Below, one piece after another: positions 24,827 through 33,497 of a stretch of 64,000 nucleotides of DNA. This DNA is from Methylobacterium sp. E-005 (GTDB lineage Bacteria; Pseudomonadota; Alphaproteobacteria; Rhizobiales; Beijerinckiaceae): contig NZ_JAKSYG010000212.1 of NCBI RefSeq assembly GCF_022829725.1, positions 1 through 64,000 on the forward strand, read 5' to 3'. Within the stretch, counting starts at the first letter, position 1. Every line of letters starts with the position of its first letter. The notes under the pieces were generated by a model, which was not told the origin of the DNA, searched no databases, and saw nothing but the letters and a program-made list of their open reading frames with translations. The translations under genes were made by a program, and so were the position numbers.

Positions 24827-24979
24827 ATGGGCGAGTTCACGTTCGCCGCCCTCGATCTCGGCCTCGCCTTCGCCGTGGTGATGGGGATCGGACTCTGGCA
24901 ACTCATCGCCGTCCGCCGGAGCATCCGCCGCGATCGCGAACGATCCGGCGGTCGCTCAGGCGACGATGCGAAGCGGTGA
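24827..24979 (+). CDS. Small single-span membrane protein downstream of crtB (50 aa)
   Basis: ATG 24827 opens MGEFTFAALDLGLAFAVVMG and continues IGLWQLIAVRRSIRRDRERS, then a charged tail ending DDAKR. One hydrophobic helix (about residues 6-29) is followed by an Arg-rich cytoplasmic tail (positive-inside). Twelve bases separate it from crtB, and its stop is three bases from the convergent hemC stop. Its placement suggests cotranscription with crtIB; it may be a membrane accessory of carotenoid synthesis, but no function is known to me. Confidence 0.7.
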   Translation: MGEFTFAALDLGLAFAVVMGIGLWQLIAVRRSIRRDRERSGGRSGDDAKR

Positions 24980-24982
24980 ACC

Positions 24983-25906
24983 TCACTTCAGATCGCGCAC
25001 GTAAGTCTCGCCAGCATCGGCCTTGAGTGCCGCCCCGGCTTCGCGGCCGATCCGCTCGGCGTCGGCAGCCCGCCCCTGGCGCGAAACCGACCAGTGTCGG
25101 CTGCCGTCCGGCAGGAACAGCAGGCCGTGGAGCGTCAGGGTTTCGCCTTCGATCTGCGCCAGGGCGGCGATCGGCGTCCGACAAGAGCCGTCGAGTTCAG
25201 CCAGGAGGGCGCGCTCCGCCGTGATCGCCGTGGTCGTGCGGGCGCAGGCGATCGGCGCCAGAAGGGCACGGATCGCGTCGTCCGCGGCCCGGCACTCGAT
25301 GCCAAGGGCGCCTTGCGCGACGGCGGGCAGCATTTCTTCCACGGAGAGGATGCTGCGGGCCATCGACTCCAAGCCGAGGCGTTGCAGGCCGGCCAAGGCG
25401 AGGAGCGTCGCATCGCACTCGCCGGCTTCGAGCTTGCGCATCCGTGTGTTGGCGTTGCCGCGCAACGGAACGATCTTGAGGTCTGGACGGCGCATCAGCA
25501 CCTGGGCACCCCGGCGCAGCGACGAGGTCCCGACCCGCGCACCGGGCGGCAGGCCAGTCAGCCCGTCAGCGTGCGGCGACAGAAAGGCGTCCCGCGGATC
25601 ATCGCGCTCCAGGATGCAGGCGATGGTCAGGCCCTCGGGAAGCCAGGTCTCCACGTCCTTCATGGAGTGGACCGCGACGTCCACCGCGTCGGCGAAGAGG
25701 GCTTGTTCCAATTCCTTTGTGAACAGCCCCTTGCCGCCGATCTCCGATAGGGGGCGATCCAGGATTTTGTCGGCCACCGTGGTGACCACAACCAGCTCGG
25801 TTTCGAGGCCTGGGTTCGCCGCGACGATTTGGTCGCGTACCATCCCGGTCTGCGCGAGCGCCATCGGGGAGCCGCGGGTGCCGATGCGCAGGGGACGGTT
25901 CAGCAT
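24983..25906 (-). CDS. hemC: Porphobilinogen deaminase (hydroxymethylbilane synthase)
   Basis: 307-residue cytoplasmic enzyme joining four porphobilinogens into hydroxymethylbilane, the common precursor of haem and bacteriochlorophyll. Seen: RIGTRGSPMALAQTGMVRDQ, the catalytic Asp in VAVHSMKDVE (D84), GTSSLRRGAQVL, and the dipyrromethane-cofactor Cys in LAELDGSCRTPIAAL (C242); both numbers match the E. coli enzyme. Full length. Its position beside crtIB, convergent with them, places tetrapyrrole supply next to carotenoid genes. Confidence 0.97.
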   Translation of the reverse strand: MLNRPLRIGTRGSPMALAQTGMVRDQIVAANPGLETELVVVTTVADKILDRPLSEIGGKGLFTKELEQALFADAVDVAVHSMKDVETWLPEGLTIACILERDDPRDAFLSPHADGLTGLPPGARVGTSSLRRGAQVLMRRPDLKIVPLRGNANTRMRKLEAGECDATLLALAGLQRLGLESMARSILSVEEMLPAVAQGALGIECRAADDAIRALLAPIACARTTTAITAERALLAELDGSCRTPIAALAQIEGETLTLHGLLFLPDGSRHWSVSRQGRAADAERIGREAGAALKADAGETYVRDLK

Positions 25907-26089
25907 CTGAAATCGGATCTTTTTGGCTGGATAGGACTAGGCCTTATAGACCGGCTGTCCCGCCACGGTCAGCCGTATTCAGCTTTCCTGAACCGGCGAT
26001 GCGGCAGAGTCGCCGAGGCCGCCCCGCTTTCGCCGGACTATGTCCCTAACGCGGCGCCGGCGCGACACGAGACGAGCGGACATGGTGCC

Positions 26090-27004
26090 ATGCTGATCCT
26101 GCCGAGCCGACGGCAGTTCCTGACCGGCCTCGGCGCGGGGGTCGGAATGACCGCGGCCACGGGCGTCTACGCGTTCGACGTCGAGCCGCTGCACCGCCTC
26201 GTGGTGACCTCCTACGCGCCGGCCCTGCCGCGCTGGGATCCGGCCCTGCGGTTGCGCGTGGCCGTCCTGGCCGACTTTCACATCTGCGAACCCTACATGC
26301 CCTTCGACCGGGTCGCCGAGATCGTGGATGCCACCAACGCGCTCAAGCCGGATCTGGTGCTGCTGCTCGGGGACTATCCGGCGGGTCTGATCGCGTGGCG
26401 GAAGCTGCCCCTCGGTCAGTTCGCCCGCATGATGGAAGACCTGAAGGCGCCGCTCGGCACGCACGCGATCCTGGGGAATCACGATTGGTGGGAGGATGAG
26501 GTCGTCCAGCAGGCCCGCAGCGGGACCCCCGCGGTCAAGCGGCTCCTGGAAGACCGGGGCATCCCCGTGATGGAGAACGAGGCCATCCGGCTGGTGAAGG
26601 ACGGGCGGCCGTTCTGGCTCGCCGGTCTGGCCGACCAGCAACCGTTCATGCACACGTGGATGTCGCTGAGTTATGCGGACGTGCCACGTACGCTCCAGGC
26701 GGTCACCGATTCGGCGCCGGTGATCCTGATGGCACACGAGCCCGACATCTTCGCCACCATGCCTGACCGTGTCTCCCTGACACTCGCCGGCCATACCCAT
26801 GGCGGGCAGGTTCGCCTGTTCGGACGATCCCCTGCGATCCGCAAGGTCCGCGGTCACGACTATTCCTATGGCCACATAGTGCAGGATGGCCGACACATGA
26901 TCGTGTCCGGGGGCTTCGGCATGAGCCGCATCCCCGTGCGGCTCGGTGTGCCGCCCGAGATCGTGCTCCTTGAACTTGGCCAGGATGATGCGGCAGCCGC
27001 CTGA
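26090..27004 (+). CDS. Calcineurin-like metallophosphoesterase with Tat signal
   Basis: 304 residues. The N-terminus LPSRRQFLTGLGAGVGMTAA is a twin-arginine export signal, so it should act in the periplasm or at the membrane. The metal-binding blocks are VAVLADFHICEPYM (D-x-H), LLLGDYPAGL, ILGNHDWW (GNHD/E), and LAGHTHGGQVRLFG. Closest recognisable group is the YaeI/YkuE-type phosphoesterases, which often act on lipid or phosphodiester substrates. Start ATG 26090 is chosen because it exactly precedes the Tat motif. Monocistronic by context. Confidence 0.9.
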   Translation: MLILPSRRQFLTGLGAGVGMTAATGVYAFDVEPLHRLVVTSYAPALPRWDPALRLRVAVLADFHICEPYMPFDRVAEIVDATNALKPDLVLLLGDYPAGLIAWRKLPLGQFARMMEDLKAPLGTHAILGNHDWWEDEVVQQARSGTPAVKRLLEDRGIPVMENEAIRLVKDGRPFWLAGLADQQPFMHTWMSLSYADVPRTLQAVTDSAPVILMAHEPDIFATMPDRVSLTLAGHTHGGQVRLFGRSPAIRKVRGHDYSYGHIVQDGRHMIVSGGFGMSRIPVRLGVPPEIVLLELGQDDAAAA

Positions 27005-27200
27005 AAAATTCCGAGCTGTCAAAGATAGCTCCAGCGCCCTTGCATGACTGGTGCCTGCATCGAAAATACAGATTCAGCCAGTCGTCGCTTATCGCTTGAT
27101 GTCATCGTGAAATTCTTCGTCGACTGTGGGTCTTCCATCGTCGTTTGATTTTCGTCCCGCCGCATGAAACCGTCCCTTGTCGATTCGACAGAAGACGATC

Positions 27201-27749
27201 ATGCCGCTTATCCTCGGTCTCATTGGCATCTTCACCGCGATCCTGTTCTGGGTTCTTCGGGTCCACGGCACGGTCAAGGGGCTGCAGGTCGTCGACCGCG
27301 ACACGAAGGGATTGCAGCGCCGGGCTGTGTCGACCTTCGAGGATATCGTCGGCACGCCGCTGCAACGCGTGCGCGATCCGCGGTTGGCGGCGACGATCCT
27401 GATGATCCAGATCGTGCGCACGGGCAGTCCGCTCACGGCGAGCGAGAAGACGCGGATCCTCGAATTCATGGAGACGCCTCTGCAGATCGAGCGGATCTCG
27501 GCGACCTTCGAGCGGGCCTGGGGCTACACGCAGGCGCGCCGACCCTTCTCGCAAGTGTCCGAGCAACTCGTTCCGCTCCTGCGCGAGTCGTTGACGCCGG
27601 CCGAGCGCGGGGACCTCATCGCGATGCTGACCCAGGTCGCCGGCGCCCATTCGGCGCCGAGCGAATTGCAACGCGAGGGTATCGCCCGCCTCCGGCGCAG
27701 GCTTTTGGCGGGCGAGGCACGCAACCTGCGACGAGACAGGTCCGCCTGA
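27201..27749 (+). CDS. Membrane-anchored TerB-like protein
   Basis: 182 residues: an N-terminal membrane helix (MPLILGLIGIFTAILFWVLR), then a soluble all-helical domain with DPRLAATILMIQIVRTGSPL, LTASEKTRILEFMETPLQIE and LTPAERGDLIAMLTQVAGAH, which recalls the TerB/DjlA-type co-chaperone fold. ATG 27201 begins at the membrane helix; a TTG at 27177 is possible. No J domain is seen. Its role is unknown; the two neighbours downstream and upstream are unrelated. Confidence 0.62.
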   Translation: MPLILGLIGIFTAILFWVLRVHGTVKGLQVVDRDTKGLQRRAVSTFEDIVGTPLQRVRDPRLAATILMIQIVRTGSPLTASEKTRILEFMETPLQIERISATFERAWGYTQARRPFSQVSEQLVPLLRESLTPAERGDLIAMLTQVAGAHSAPSELQREGIARLRRRLLAGEARNLRRDRSA

Positions 27750-27867
27750 TCGCGGCCGAAGCACCGTCTATCCGGGATTGACAATCACGTCAGGGTTTCG
27801 GCGCGCAGCCCCGCTACCGAACGCCGCGGCGCTCGTCGCCCGCCGCGTGCCGCGCTACCTGTCCGGA

Positions 27868-28329
27868 ATGCGCACGCTGCTGCCCCTTCTCGCCCTCTCC
27901 TGCCTCGCGGCGATGCCCGGATCCGCGAGGGCCCAGTCCTGCGAGACCCTGGTCGATCGCGTGATCTCCGAGACCGCCGCAAAGGCGACCGAGCGGCGCA
28001 GCGATTACGCGAGCTTCTCCGTGAGCCCCGATATGACGCTGACGCTCGCCTGCGGCGGGCCGGATCTGTCCTCGGTCGGTGCCCAGTTCCGCGGGGCGAA
28101 CCCGCCGGACTCCTATTACGATCTGTTCGGCCATGCCGGTCACGCGGTGACGGGCATCGATGCTGCGGTGATCGCTCAGGCCGCCCACAAGGCCCAGGAG
28201 GCCTCCGTCCGGCTCCGCCACAGCAATGTCGATCTCGGCGGTGCCCGGGTCACCTGTTCGGCGATGGTGTCGCCCGACAAGGGACCACTGACCCTCTGCG
28301 CCGTGATCGAGCACAGCGACCGGAGTTGA
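27868..28329 (+). CDS. Secreted hypothetical protein (153 aa)
   Basis: Cleavable signal peptide MRTLLPLLALSCLAAMPGSA followed by RAQSCETL, with cleavage likely after ARA. The mature part has three cysteines visible (QSCETL, LACGGPD, VTCSAM, plus LTLCAV), which suggests disulfides, and no domain I can name. ATG 27868 was chosen because it starts the signal peptide; an upstream in-frame ATG at 27778 would destroy it. A strong hairpin follows the stop. Confidence 0.7.
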   Translation: MRTLLPLLALSCLAAMPGSARAQSCETLVDRVISETAAKATERRSDYASFSVSPDMTLTLACGGPDLSSVGAQFRGANPPDSYYDLFGHAGHAVTGIDAAVIAQAAHKAQEASVRLRHSNVDLGGARVTCSAMVSPDKGPLTLCAVIEHSDRS

Positions 28330-28332
28330 AGC

Positions 28333-28350
28333 CGGCGGCCGGTGCCGCCG
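28333..28350. terminator. Hairpin between convergent genes
   Basis: A 7 bp perfect stem CGGCGGC / GCCGCCG with tetraloop CGGT lies between the stop of the secreted-protein gene and the stop of pccB, where a bidirectional terminator is expected. No T-tract. Confidence 0.5.
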
Positions 28351-28365
28351 GGCCGTCCGCCCGCC

Positions 28366-29898
28366 TCAGAGCGGGATGTTGTCGTGCTTCTTCCAGGGCT
28401 GCTCCATCTTCTTGGTGCGCAGCATGCCGAGCGCCCGGGCGATCCGGCGCCGGGTGGAGTGCGGCATGATCACCTCATCGATGTAGCCGCGTTCGGCCGC
28501 CACGAACGGTGACAGGAAGCGATCCTCGTACTCGCCGGTCCGGGCCGCGATCTTCTCCGGGTCGCCGATCTCGCTGCGGAAGATGATCTCCACGGCGCCC
28601 TTGGCACCCATCACGGCGATCTGGGCGGTCGGCCACGCGTAGTTGACGTCGGCACCGACATGCTTGGACGCCATCACGTCGTAGGCCCCGCCGAAGGCCT
28701 TGCGGGTGATGATGGTGACCAGCGGAACGCTCGCCTGTGAGTAGGCGAAGAGCAGCTTGGCGCCGTGCTTGATCAGGCCGCCATATTCCTGGGCGGTGCC
28801 CGGCAGGAAGCCCGGCACGTCCACGAAGGTCACGATCGGTATGCCGAAGGCGTCGCAATAACGCACGAATCGCGCGGCCTTTCGCGAGGCATCTGAATCG
28901 AGCACGCCCGCCAGGACTAGGGGCTGGTTGGCCACGAAGCCGACGGTGCGCCCCTCGATTCGGCCGAAGCCGGTGATGATGTTGCGCGCGTAGGTCGCCT
29001 GGATCTCGAAGAAATCGCCCTCGTCCACGACACGGCGGATCAGCTCGCCCATATCGTAGGGCTTGTTCGGGTTGTCGGGGATCAGCGTATCGAGGGAGGA
29101 GTCGAGCCGCTCGACATCGTCGAAGCTTTTTAGCTCCGGCACGCCGTCGATGTTGTTGGCAGGCAGGAAGTCGAGCAGCCGGCGAATCTGCAGAATCGCC
29201 TCGACGTCATTCTCGAACGCGCCGTCCGCGATCGAAGACTTGGTCGTGTGGACTTTGGCGCCGCCGAGTTCCTCAGCGGTCACGACCTCGTTGGTGACGG
29301 TCTTCACGACATCGGGGCCGGTCACGAACATGTAGCTCGTGTCGCGAACCATGAAGATGAAGTCGGTCATGGCCGGCGAGTAGACATCGCCGCCCGCGCA
29401 GGGGCCCATGATTACCGAGATCTGCGGGATGACACCCGAGGCCATGACGTTGCGGCGGAACACTTCGCCGTAACCGCCGAGCGCGGCGACGCCCTCTTGG
29501 ATGCGCGCGCCGCCGGCATCGAAGATGCCGATGATCGGCGCGCGCATCTTCAGCGCCATGTCCTGGACCTTCACGATCTTCTGCGCGTGCGCCTCCGACA
29601 GGGAGCCGCCGAAGACGGTGAAGTCCTTGGAGAACAGGAAGACGGTCCGGCCATTGATCGTACCCCAGCCGGTCACCACGCCGTCGCCCGGGATCTTCTG
29701 GGCTTCCATCCCGAAATCCGTGGAGCGATGCTGCACGAACATGTCGAATTCCTCGAACGACCCGTGGTCGAGGAGGAGTTCAATCCGCTCCCGGGCGGTA
29801 AGCTTGCCGCGATTGTGCTGCGCCTCGACGCGCCGCTCACCACCGCCGAGGCGGGCCTTGGCCCGGCGCTCTTCGAGCTTGTCGAGGATGTCCTTCAT
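28366..29898 (-). CDS. pccB: Propionyl-CoA carboxylase beta subunit
   Basis: 510-residue carboxyltransferase subunit that makes (S)-methylmalonyl-CoA from propionyl-CoA and carboxybiotin. Seen: LTARERIELLLDHGSFEEFD, FSKDFTVFGGSLSEAHAQKI, FDAGGARIQEGVAALGGYGE, IMGPCAGGDVYSPAMTDFIF and the C-terminal domain VDVPGFLPGTAQEYGGLIKH with ITRKAFGGAYDVMASKHV. In methylotrophic alphaproteobacteria it feeds the ethylmalonyl-CoA pathway. ATG 29898 gives the normal start (MKDILDKLEERRAKARLGGG). The alpha (biotin) subunit gene is not adjacent. Confidence 0.96.
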   Translation of the reverse strand: MKDILDKLEERRAKARLGGGERRVEAQHNRGKLTARERIELLLDHGSFEEFDMFVQHRSTDFGMEAQKIPGDGVVTGWGTINGRTVFLFSKDFTVFGGSLSEAHAQKIVKVQDMALKMRAPIIGIFDAGGARIQEGVAALGGYGEVFRRNVMASGVIPQISVIMGPCAGGDVYSPAMTDFIFMVRDTSYMFVTGPDVVKTVTNEVVTAEELGGAKVHTTKSSIADGAFENDVEAILQIRRLLDFLPANNIDGVPELKSFDDVERLDSSLDTLIPDNPNKPYDMGELIRRVVDEGDFFEIQATYARNIITGFGRIEGRTVGFVANQPLVLAGVLDSDASRKAARFVRYCDAFGIPIVTFVDVPGFLPGTAQEYGGLIKHGAKLLFAYSQASVPLVTIITRKAFGGAYDVMASKHVGADVNYAWPTAQIAVMGAKGAVEIIFRSEIGDPEKIAARTGEYEDRFLSPFVAAERGYIDEVIMPHSTRRRIARALGMLRTKKMEQPWKKHDNIPL

Positions 29899-30038
29899 CG
29901 CTGCTTCCGCCCTTCCCCTGCCGGTGACCTGCGACCCGGATCGGGCCGGGTCCAAGCTTGTGCATTCGCCGATCGTGCGGCCTTAGCATGGGGCTTCCAG
30001 GCGGCAAACCGTGGCGTTTGTCAGAGATTTGGGGGAGA

Positions 30039-30113
30039 TGGTGGACGGTGCAGGGATCGAACCTGCGACCTTTCCCGTGTGAAGGGAACGCACTACCGCT
30101 GTGCTAACCGTCC
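30039..30113 (-). tRNA. trnV: tRNA-Val (anticodon CAC)
   Basis: Reading the minus strand: acceptor GGACGGT pairs with ACCGTCC, D stem GCAC/GTGC, anticodon stem TTCCC/GGGAA around loop TTCACAC (anticodon CAC, codon GUG), and T stem GCAGG/CCTGC with loop TTCGATC. The 3' CCA is encoded. 75 bases in all. The stretches on both sides (29899-30038 and 30114-30460) contain no recognisable gene. Confidence 0.96.
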
Positions 30114-30460
30114 GTGCCGGCGCCAGGTCCGACGTGTCGCCCGCGCTTGTCCAGCGCGGCGAACCGGTGGCGGGCCTTCTAGGGCGCGGCGGGCCGAAAC
30201 GTCAAGCGCGGTTCGCAATGATCCTGCGCTCAAGTCGCCGTCACCAGGCCGATCGCGTTGCTCCCAAGGCCGGAATTTCGTGGAAGCGCCCGGATCGCAA
30301 TCCCTTATCGCTCGCTCACGGAAGAGGACCCAGCACGGGTCCAGGCGAGGTCCCTCTGCGATGATCGGCGCGGCGACGCGTATTCCGTTCAAGCCCGGAT
30401 GGCGAAACAGGCCGCGACGCGGTTCAAGAACCCGATGCTCACCCCGCTGATGCGTCCACG
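30114..30460. other. Intergenic stretch, nothing recognised
   Basis: About 350 bases between tRNA-Val and the SelW-like gene. No gene with plausible coding bias, no RNA and no repeat was recognised. It presumably contains the promoters of both neighbours. Confidence 0.4.
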
Positions 30461-30865
30461 ATGTCTCAGCTTGCCGACCGCCCCAAGGTTGACAAGTCCG
30501 CCGCCCCGGTGCGCTGTGCCGGGATGCACGAGGAGCCAAAGGGCGTGAATCCCGGCAGCGACGTGACGGCGGAGGGCGCGAGCCGGGCGTTGCGCCCGCG
30601 CGTGGCGATCACCTACTGCACGCAGTGCAACTGGCTGCTGCGGTCGGCCTGGATGGCGCAGGAACTGCTCTCGACCTTTCGCGACGATCTCGGCGAGGTT
30701 GCCCTGATTCCCGCCTCGGGTGGCGCGTTCCGGATCGAGATCGGCACCGTCCTGCTGTGGGAACGGGTACGGGACGGCGGCTTTCCCGACGTCAAGGCGA
30801 TCAAGCAGCGGGTGCGGGACCACCTCGACCCGGGGCGCGATCTCGGCCATATCGATCGATCATGA
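30461..30865 (+). CDS. SelT/SelW/SelH (Rdx)-family thioredoxin-like protein
   Basis: 134 residues; residues 46-125 form the SelW-type fold with redox motif ITYCTQCNWLLRSAWMAQEL (C53 and C56, CxxC; no selenocysteine) and the conserved LIPASGGAFRIEIGTVLLWE, then FPDVKAIKQRVRDHLDPGRD. Such proteins are thought to be thiol-redox or glutathione-linked. The first 45 residues are poorly conserved in character, so ATG 30524 may be the true start. Its 3' end overlaps nothing, and a histidine kinase gene follows on the same strand. Confidence 0.85.
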   Translation: MSQLADRPKVDKSAAPVRCAGMHEEPKGVNPGSDVTAEGASRALRPRVAITYCTQCNWLLRSAWMAQELLSTFRDDLGEVALIPASGGAFRIEIGTVLLWERVRDGGFPDVKAIKQRVRDHLDPGRDLGHIDRS

Positions 30866-30962
30866 GGCGAGGGAACGGCAAGGAGCCCGCGGGGCACCGC
30901 GGGCCGGGGACGGGCCCCGCTTGAGTCCGGACCAGCAGGCCGAGGGCGGCGGCGTCCCGGCG

Positions 30963-33137
30963 GTGATCCCTGCGCGCCGGTCATGGCTGTCGCGGCTGCT
31001 TCACCGTTTCGCAGGCAATGGATTCTCGACGCAAGTCTATCTGATCGCCCTCGTCGTGGCGCTGATCGGGCCGGGTCTCCTGTTCACCGGCATCCTGCTG
31101 ATGCGCTACGCCTCGGCCGAACGGGCGCGATTCGAGCAGGATGCCCGGGAAAACGTGCGTGGGATCGGCCTGTCGCTGGATCGTGATACGGCGGGCCTCG
31201 TCTCGGTGCTGCAGACGCTGGCCACGTCCCCGCGGATCCGCCAGGGCGATTTCGACGCGTTCGACGCGCAGGCGCGGCTCGTGCGCGAGTCCATCGATCT
31301 CGACGTCCTGCTCAGACGGCCGAACGGCCAGGAAGTCGTCAACACCGGCGTGCCGCGCAGCGCGCCGATGCCCGTCATGGCCCTGCCCTTCGATCAGGAA
31401 CTGGCGCGGGGCACACAGCGCGCCATGGTCAGCGGCTACGTACCGGGTCTCTCCGCGCGCGAGGCCACCTACGCGGTCGGCGTGCCCGTGATGATCGACG
31501 GCGAGGTCGCCTACATCCTCAGCTTCACCGTCCCGCTGTCCCGCCTGCAGGGCATCCTGTCGCGCGAGGTCGTACCCGGCTGGACGACGGGCATCAGCGA
31601 CCGCAACGGCATCGTGCTGGCACGCCTGCCCGATCCCGACGCGGTGGTGGGCCGGCCTCGGCTGGCGAGCCTCCGGCAAGTCCAATCAGCGACGCCCGGC
31701 GTCTGGGAAGGCCAGGACCGGCAGCACAAGCCGGTCGTCGTGATCGAGGCGCGGTCCCGCCTCACCGGCTGGATGGTCGCCACCAGTATCCCCCAGGCCC
31801 TGGTGGATGCCCGCGTCCGGCGTTGGGTCTGGGCCTTCGCGGGCTTCGGACTTCTGGTGCTTGCCACCTCGTCGCTGCTGGCCGTCAATCTGTGGTCGCG
31901 GGTCTCCCGCCCTCTGCGCCTGCTGGCGGCCTCGGGTCCCGCCCTGGCGCGGGGCGAGGCGATCCCGCGGATCTCTTCGCCGGTCCACGAGATTCAGCGC
32001 CTCGCCCTGGTTCTATCCGACGCATCACTCCGACTGCGGACTCGCGAGGAGGAACGCGACAGGGCGCTCGCCGATACGCGGCGGGGCCTGACAGCGCTCA
32101 GCGAGAGCGAGGCCCGGTTTCGGCACATGGCCGATTCGGCGCCGGCTCTGATCTGGATGACCGACGAGACCGGCGCGGTGAGCTTCGCGAACCTGCATTT
32201 CGAGCACATGTTCGGGATGCCGGCGGCGGAACTGGCCGACGAGGGCTGGACCCGGATCATCCATCCGGACGAGCTTGACGGTTTCCGGGCTGCGTTCTCC
32301 GAGGCCTTCGATGCCCGGGTGCCCTTCCGGATCGAAGTTCGAGTGATCGACCGGGACCGGATCGTGCGCTGGTTGCGTTGCGAGGGCGTGCCGCGCCTCG
32401 ACGACGATCACAACTTCCTCGGCTATACCGGCTGCAACATCGACATCACCGACGCGAAAAGCGCCGAGGAGCACCTGCTGCTCCTGATCCACGAACTCAA
32501 TCATCGGGTAAAGAATACGCTGGCCACGGTCCAGTCGATCGCCGTGCAGTCCCTGCGCGGCCTCGAAGGCCCGGAGGCCGATGCCGCCCGGGCCGCCTTC
32601 GAGGCGCGCCTGCTGGCGCTGGCCCGGGTCCACGACGTCCTCACCCGGGAGAGCTGGGAGGGCGCCGAACTTTCGGCGGTGGTCGCCGACGCGATCCGGC
32701 CCCTCGAATCCGGCGATGGCCGTGCCTCACGGTTCCGGGTCACCGGTCCGCCCCTACGACTGGCGCCGCGTCTCGCCCTGTCCATCGCCATGGCGCTGCA
32801 CGAACTGGGCACCAACGCGGTGAAGTACGGCGCGCTCTCGATCGAGGGCGGCGTGGTGGATATCTCGTGGACGGTCCGGCGTGAGAGCGAGACCCGGCTC
32901 TACCTGCGCTGGTCCGAGCGCGGCGGCCCCCCGGTGAAGAAGCCGACCCGGACCGGCTTTGGCTCACGACTGATCGAGCGCAGTCTCGCCCGGGAACTCG
33001 CCGGTGAGGTCGCGCTGAGCTACGAGCCGACCGGCGTCGTCTGCACCATCGAGGCGCCGGTGCCGCTACCGGGCCTGCTGGAGCGCAAGAGTGCTGCAGC
33101 GCCGGCGCGGATCGCGCCGCTGCCGCTGGCAGGGTGA
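30963..33137 (+). CDS. HWE-type sensor histidine kinase with PAS domain
   Basis: About 724 residues. Order: TM1 (VYLIALVVALIGPGLLFTGI), a periplasmic dCache-like sensor (about residues 45-270), TM2 (WAFAGFGLLVLATSSLLAVN), a linker, a PAS domain (ARFRHMADSAPALIWMTDET), then the HWE kinase box LLLIHELNHRVKNTLATVQS (phospho-His of the HRVKN motif near residue 514) and an ATP-binding domain with LHELGTNAVKYGAL and FGSRLIERSLARELAG. GTG 30963 is the least bad start; TTG 30921 and upstream codons are possible. No response regulator is adjacent. Many HWE kinases act in general stress or light responses in alphaproteobacteria. Confidence 0.88.
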   Translation: MIPARRSWLSRLLHRFAGNGFSTQVYLIALVVALIGPGLLFTGILLMRYASAERARFEQDARENVRGIGLSLDRDTAGLVSVLQTLATSPRIRQGDFDAFDAQARLVRESIDLDVLLRRPNGQEVVNTGVPRSAPMPVMALPFDQELARGTQRAMVSGYVPGLSAREATYAVGVPVMIDGEVAYILSFTVPLSRLQGILSREVVPGWTTGISDRNGIVLARLPDPDAVVGRPRLASLRQVQSATPGVWEGQDRQHKPVVVIEARSRLTGWMVATSIPQALVDARVRRWVWAFAGFGLLVLATSSLLAVNLWSRVSRPLRLLAASGPALARGEAIPRISSPVHEIQRLALVLSDASLRLRTREEERDRALADTRRGLTALSESEARFRHMADSAPALIWMTDETGAVSFANLHFEHMFGMPAAELADEGWTRIIHPDELDGFRAAFSEAFDARVPFRIEVRVIDRDRIVRWLRCEGVPRLDDDHNFLGYTGCNIDITDAKSAEEHLLLLIHELNHRVKNTLATVQSIAVQSLRGLEGPEADAARAAFEARLLALARVHDVLTRESWEGAELSAVVADAIRPLESGDGRASRFRVTGPPLRLAPRLALSIAMALHELGTNAVKYGALSIEGGVVDISWTVRRESETRLYLRWSERGGPPVKKPTRTGFGSRLIERSLARELAGEVALSYEPTGVVCTIEAPVPLPGLLERKSAAAPARIAPLPLAG

Positions 33138-33497
33138 GGGCGCAGCCGCCCGGCATGCAGCAGACCCTGATGCGACGTTCGTAGGATGGAGCGAAGGCCT
33201 TCCGAACGCGTCGCGTTCGCGCGTGACGAGGGTCCGGGACAACCTACGGCCGGAGATGCGCCACGGCAGGAAACGCCATGCCGCCGCTGGGTGGACCCTT
33301 CGAGCGTTTGATGAATCGTCAGATCGCCGGCGGTCATCATGGTTCCGCCGCAGACGTCGTGCGCGCCGGACTCCGCCTTCCTGGCGCGGGCGAAATCCAC
33401 CTGCGAGCACTTCAATCAGCCCTCACCGATGACTGAGCGGCCGGTGTGCAGGTCGGCAACGCTTGATCGACAGGCGAGCAGCTATCTTCGTCCTGTC
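33138..33497. other. Intergenic stretch, nothing recognised
   Basis: Some 360 bases between the convergent kinase gene and the ABC operon end. It holds a small GAACGC-GTC-GCGTTC hairpin at about 33206-33220, which may help terminate transcription. No gene is supported. Confidence 0.4.

Noticed and set aside
33140..33497. Small plus or minus genes in the gap after the kinase
   Set aside because: Arg/Cys-rich frames with no ribosome site or codon bias like the neighbours.
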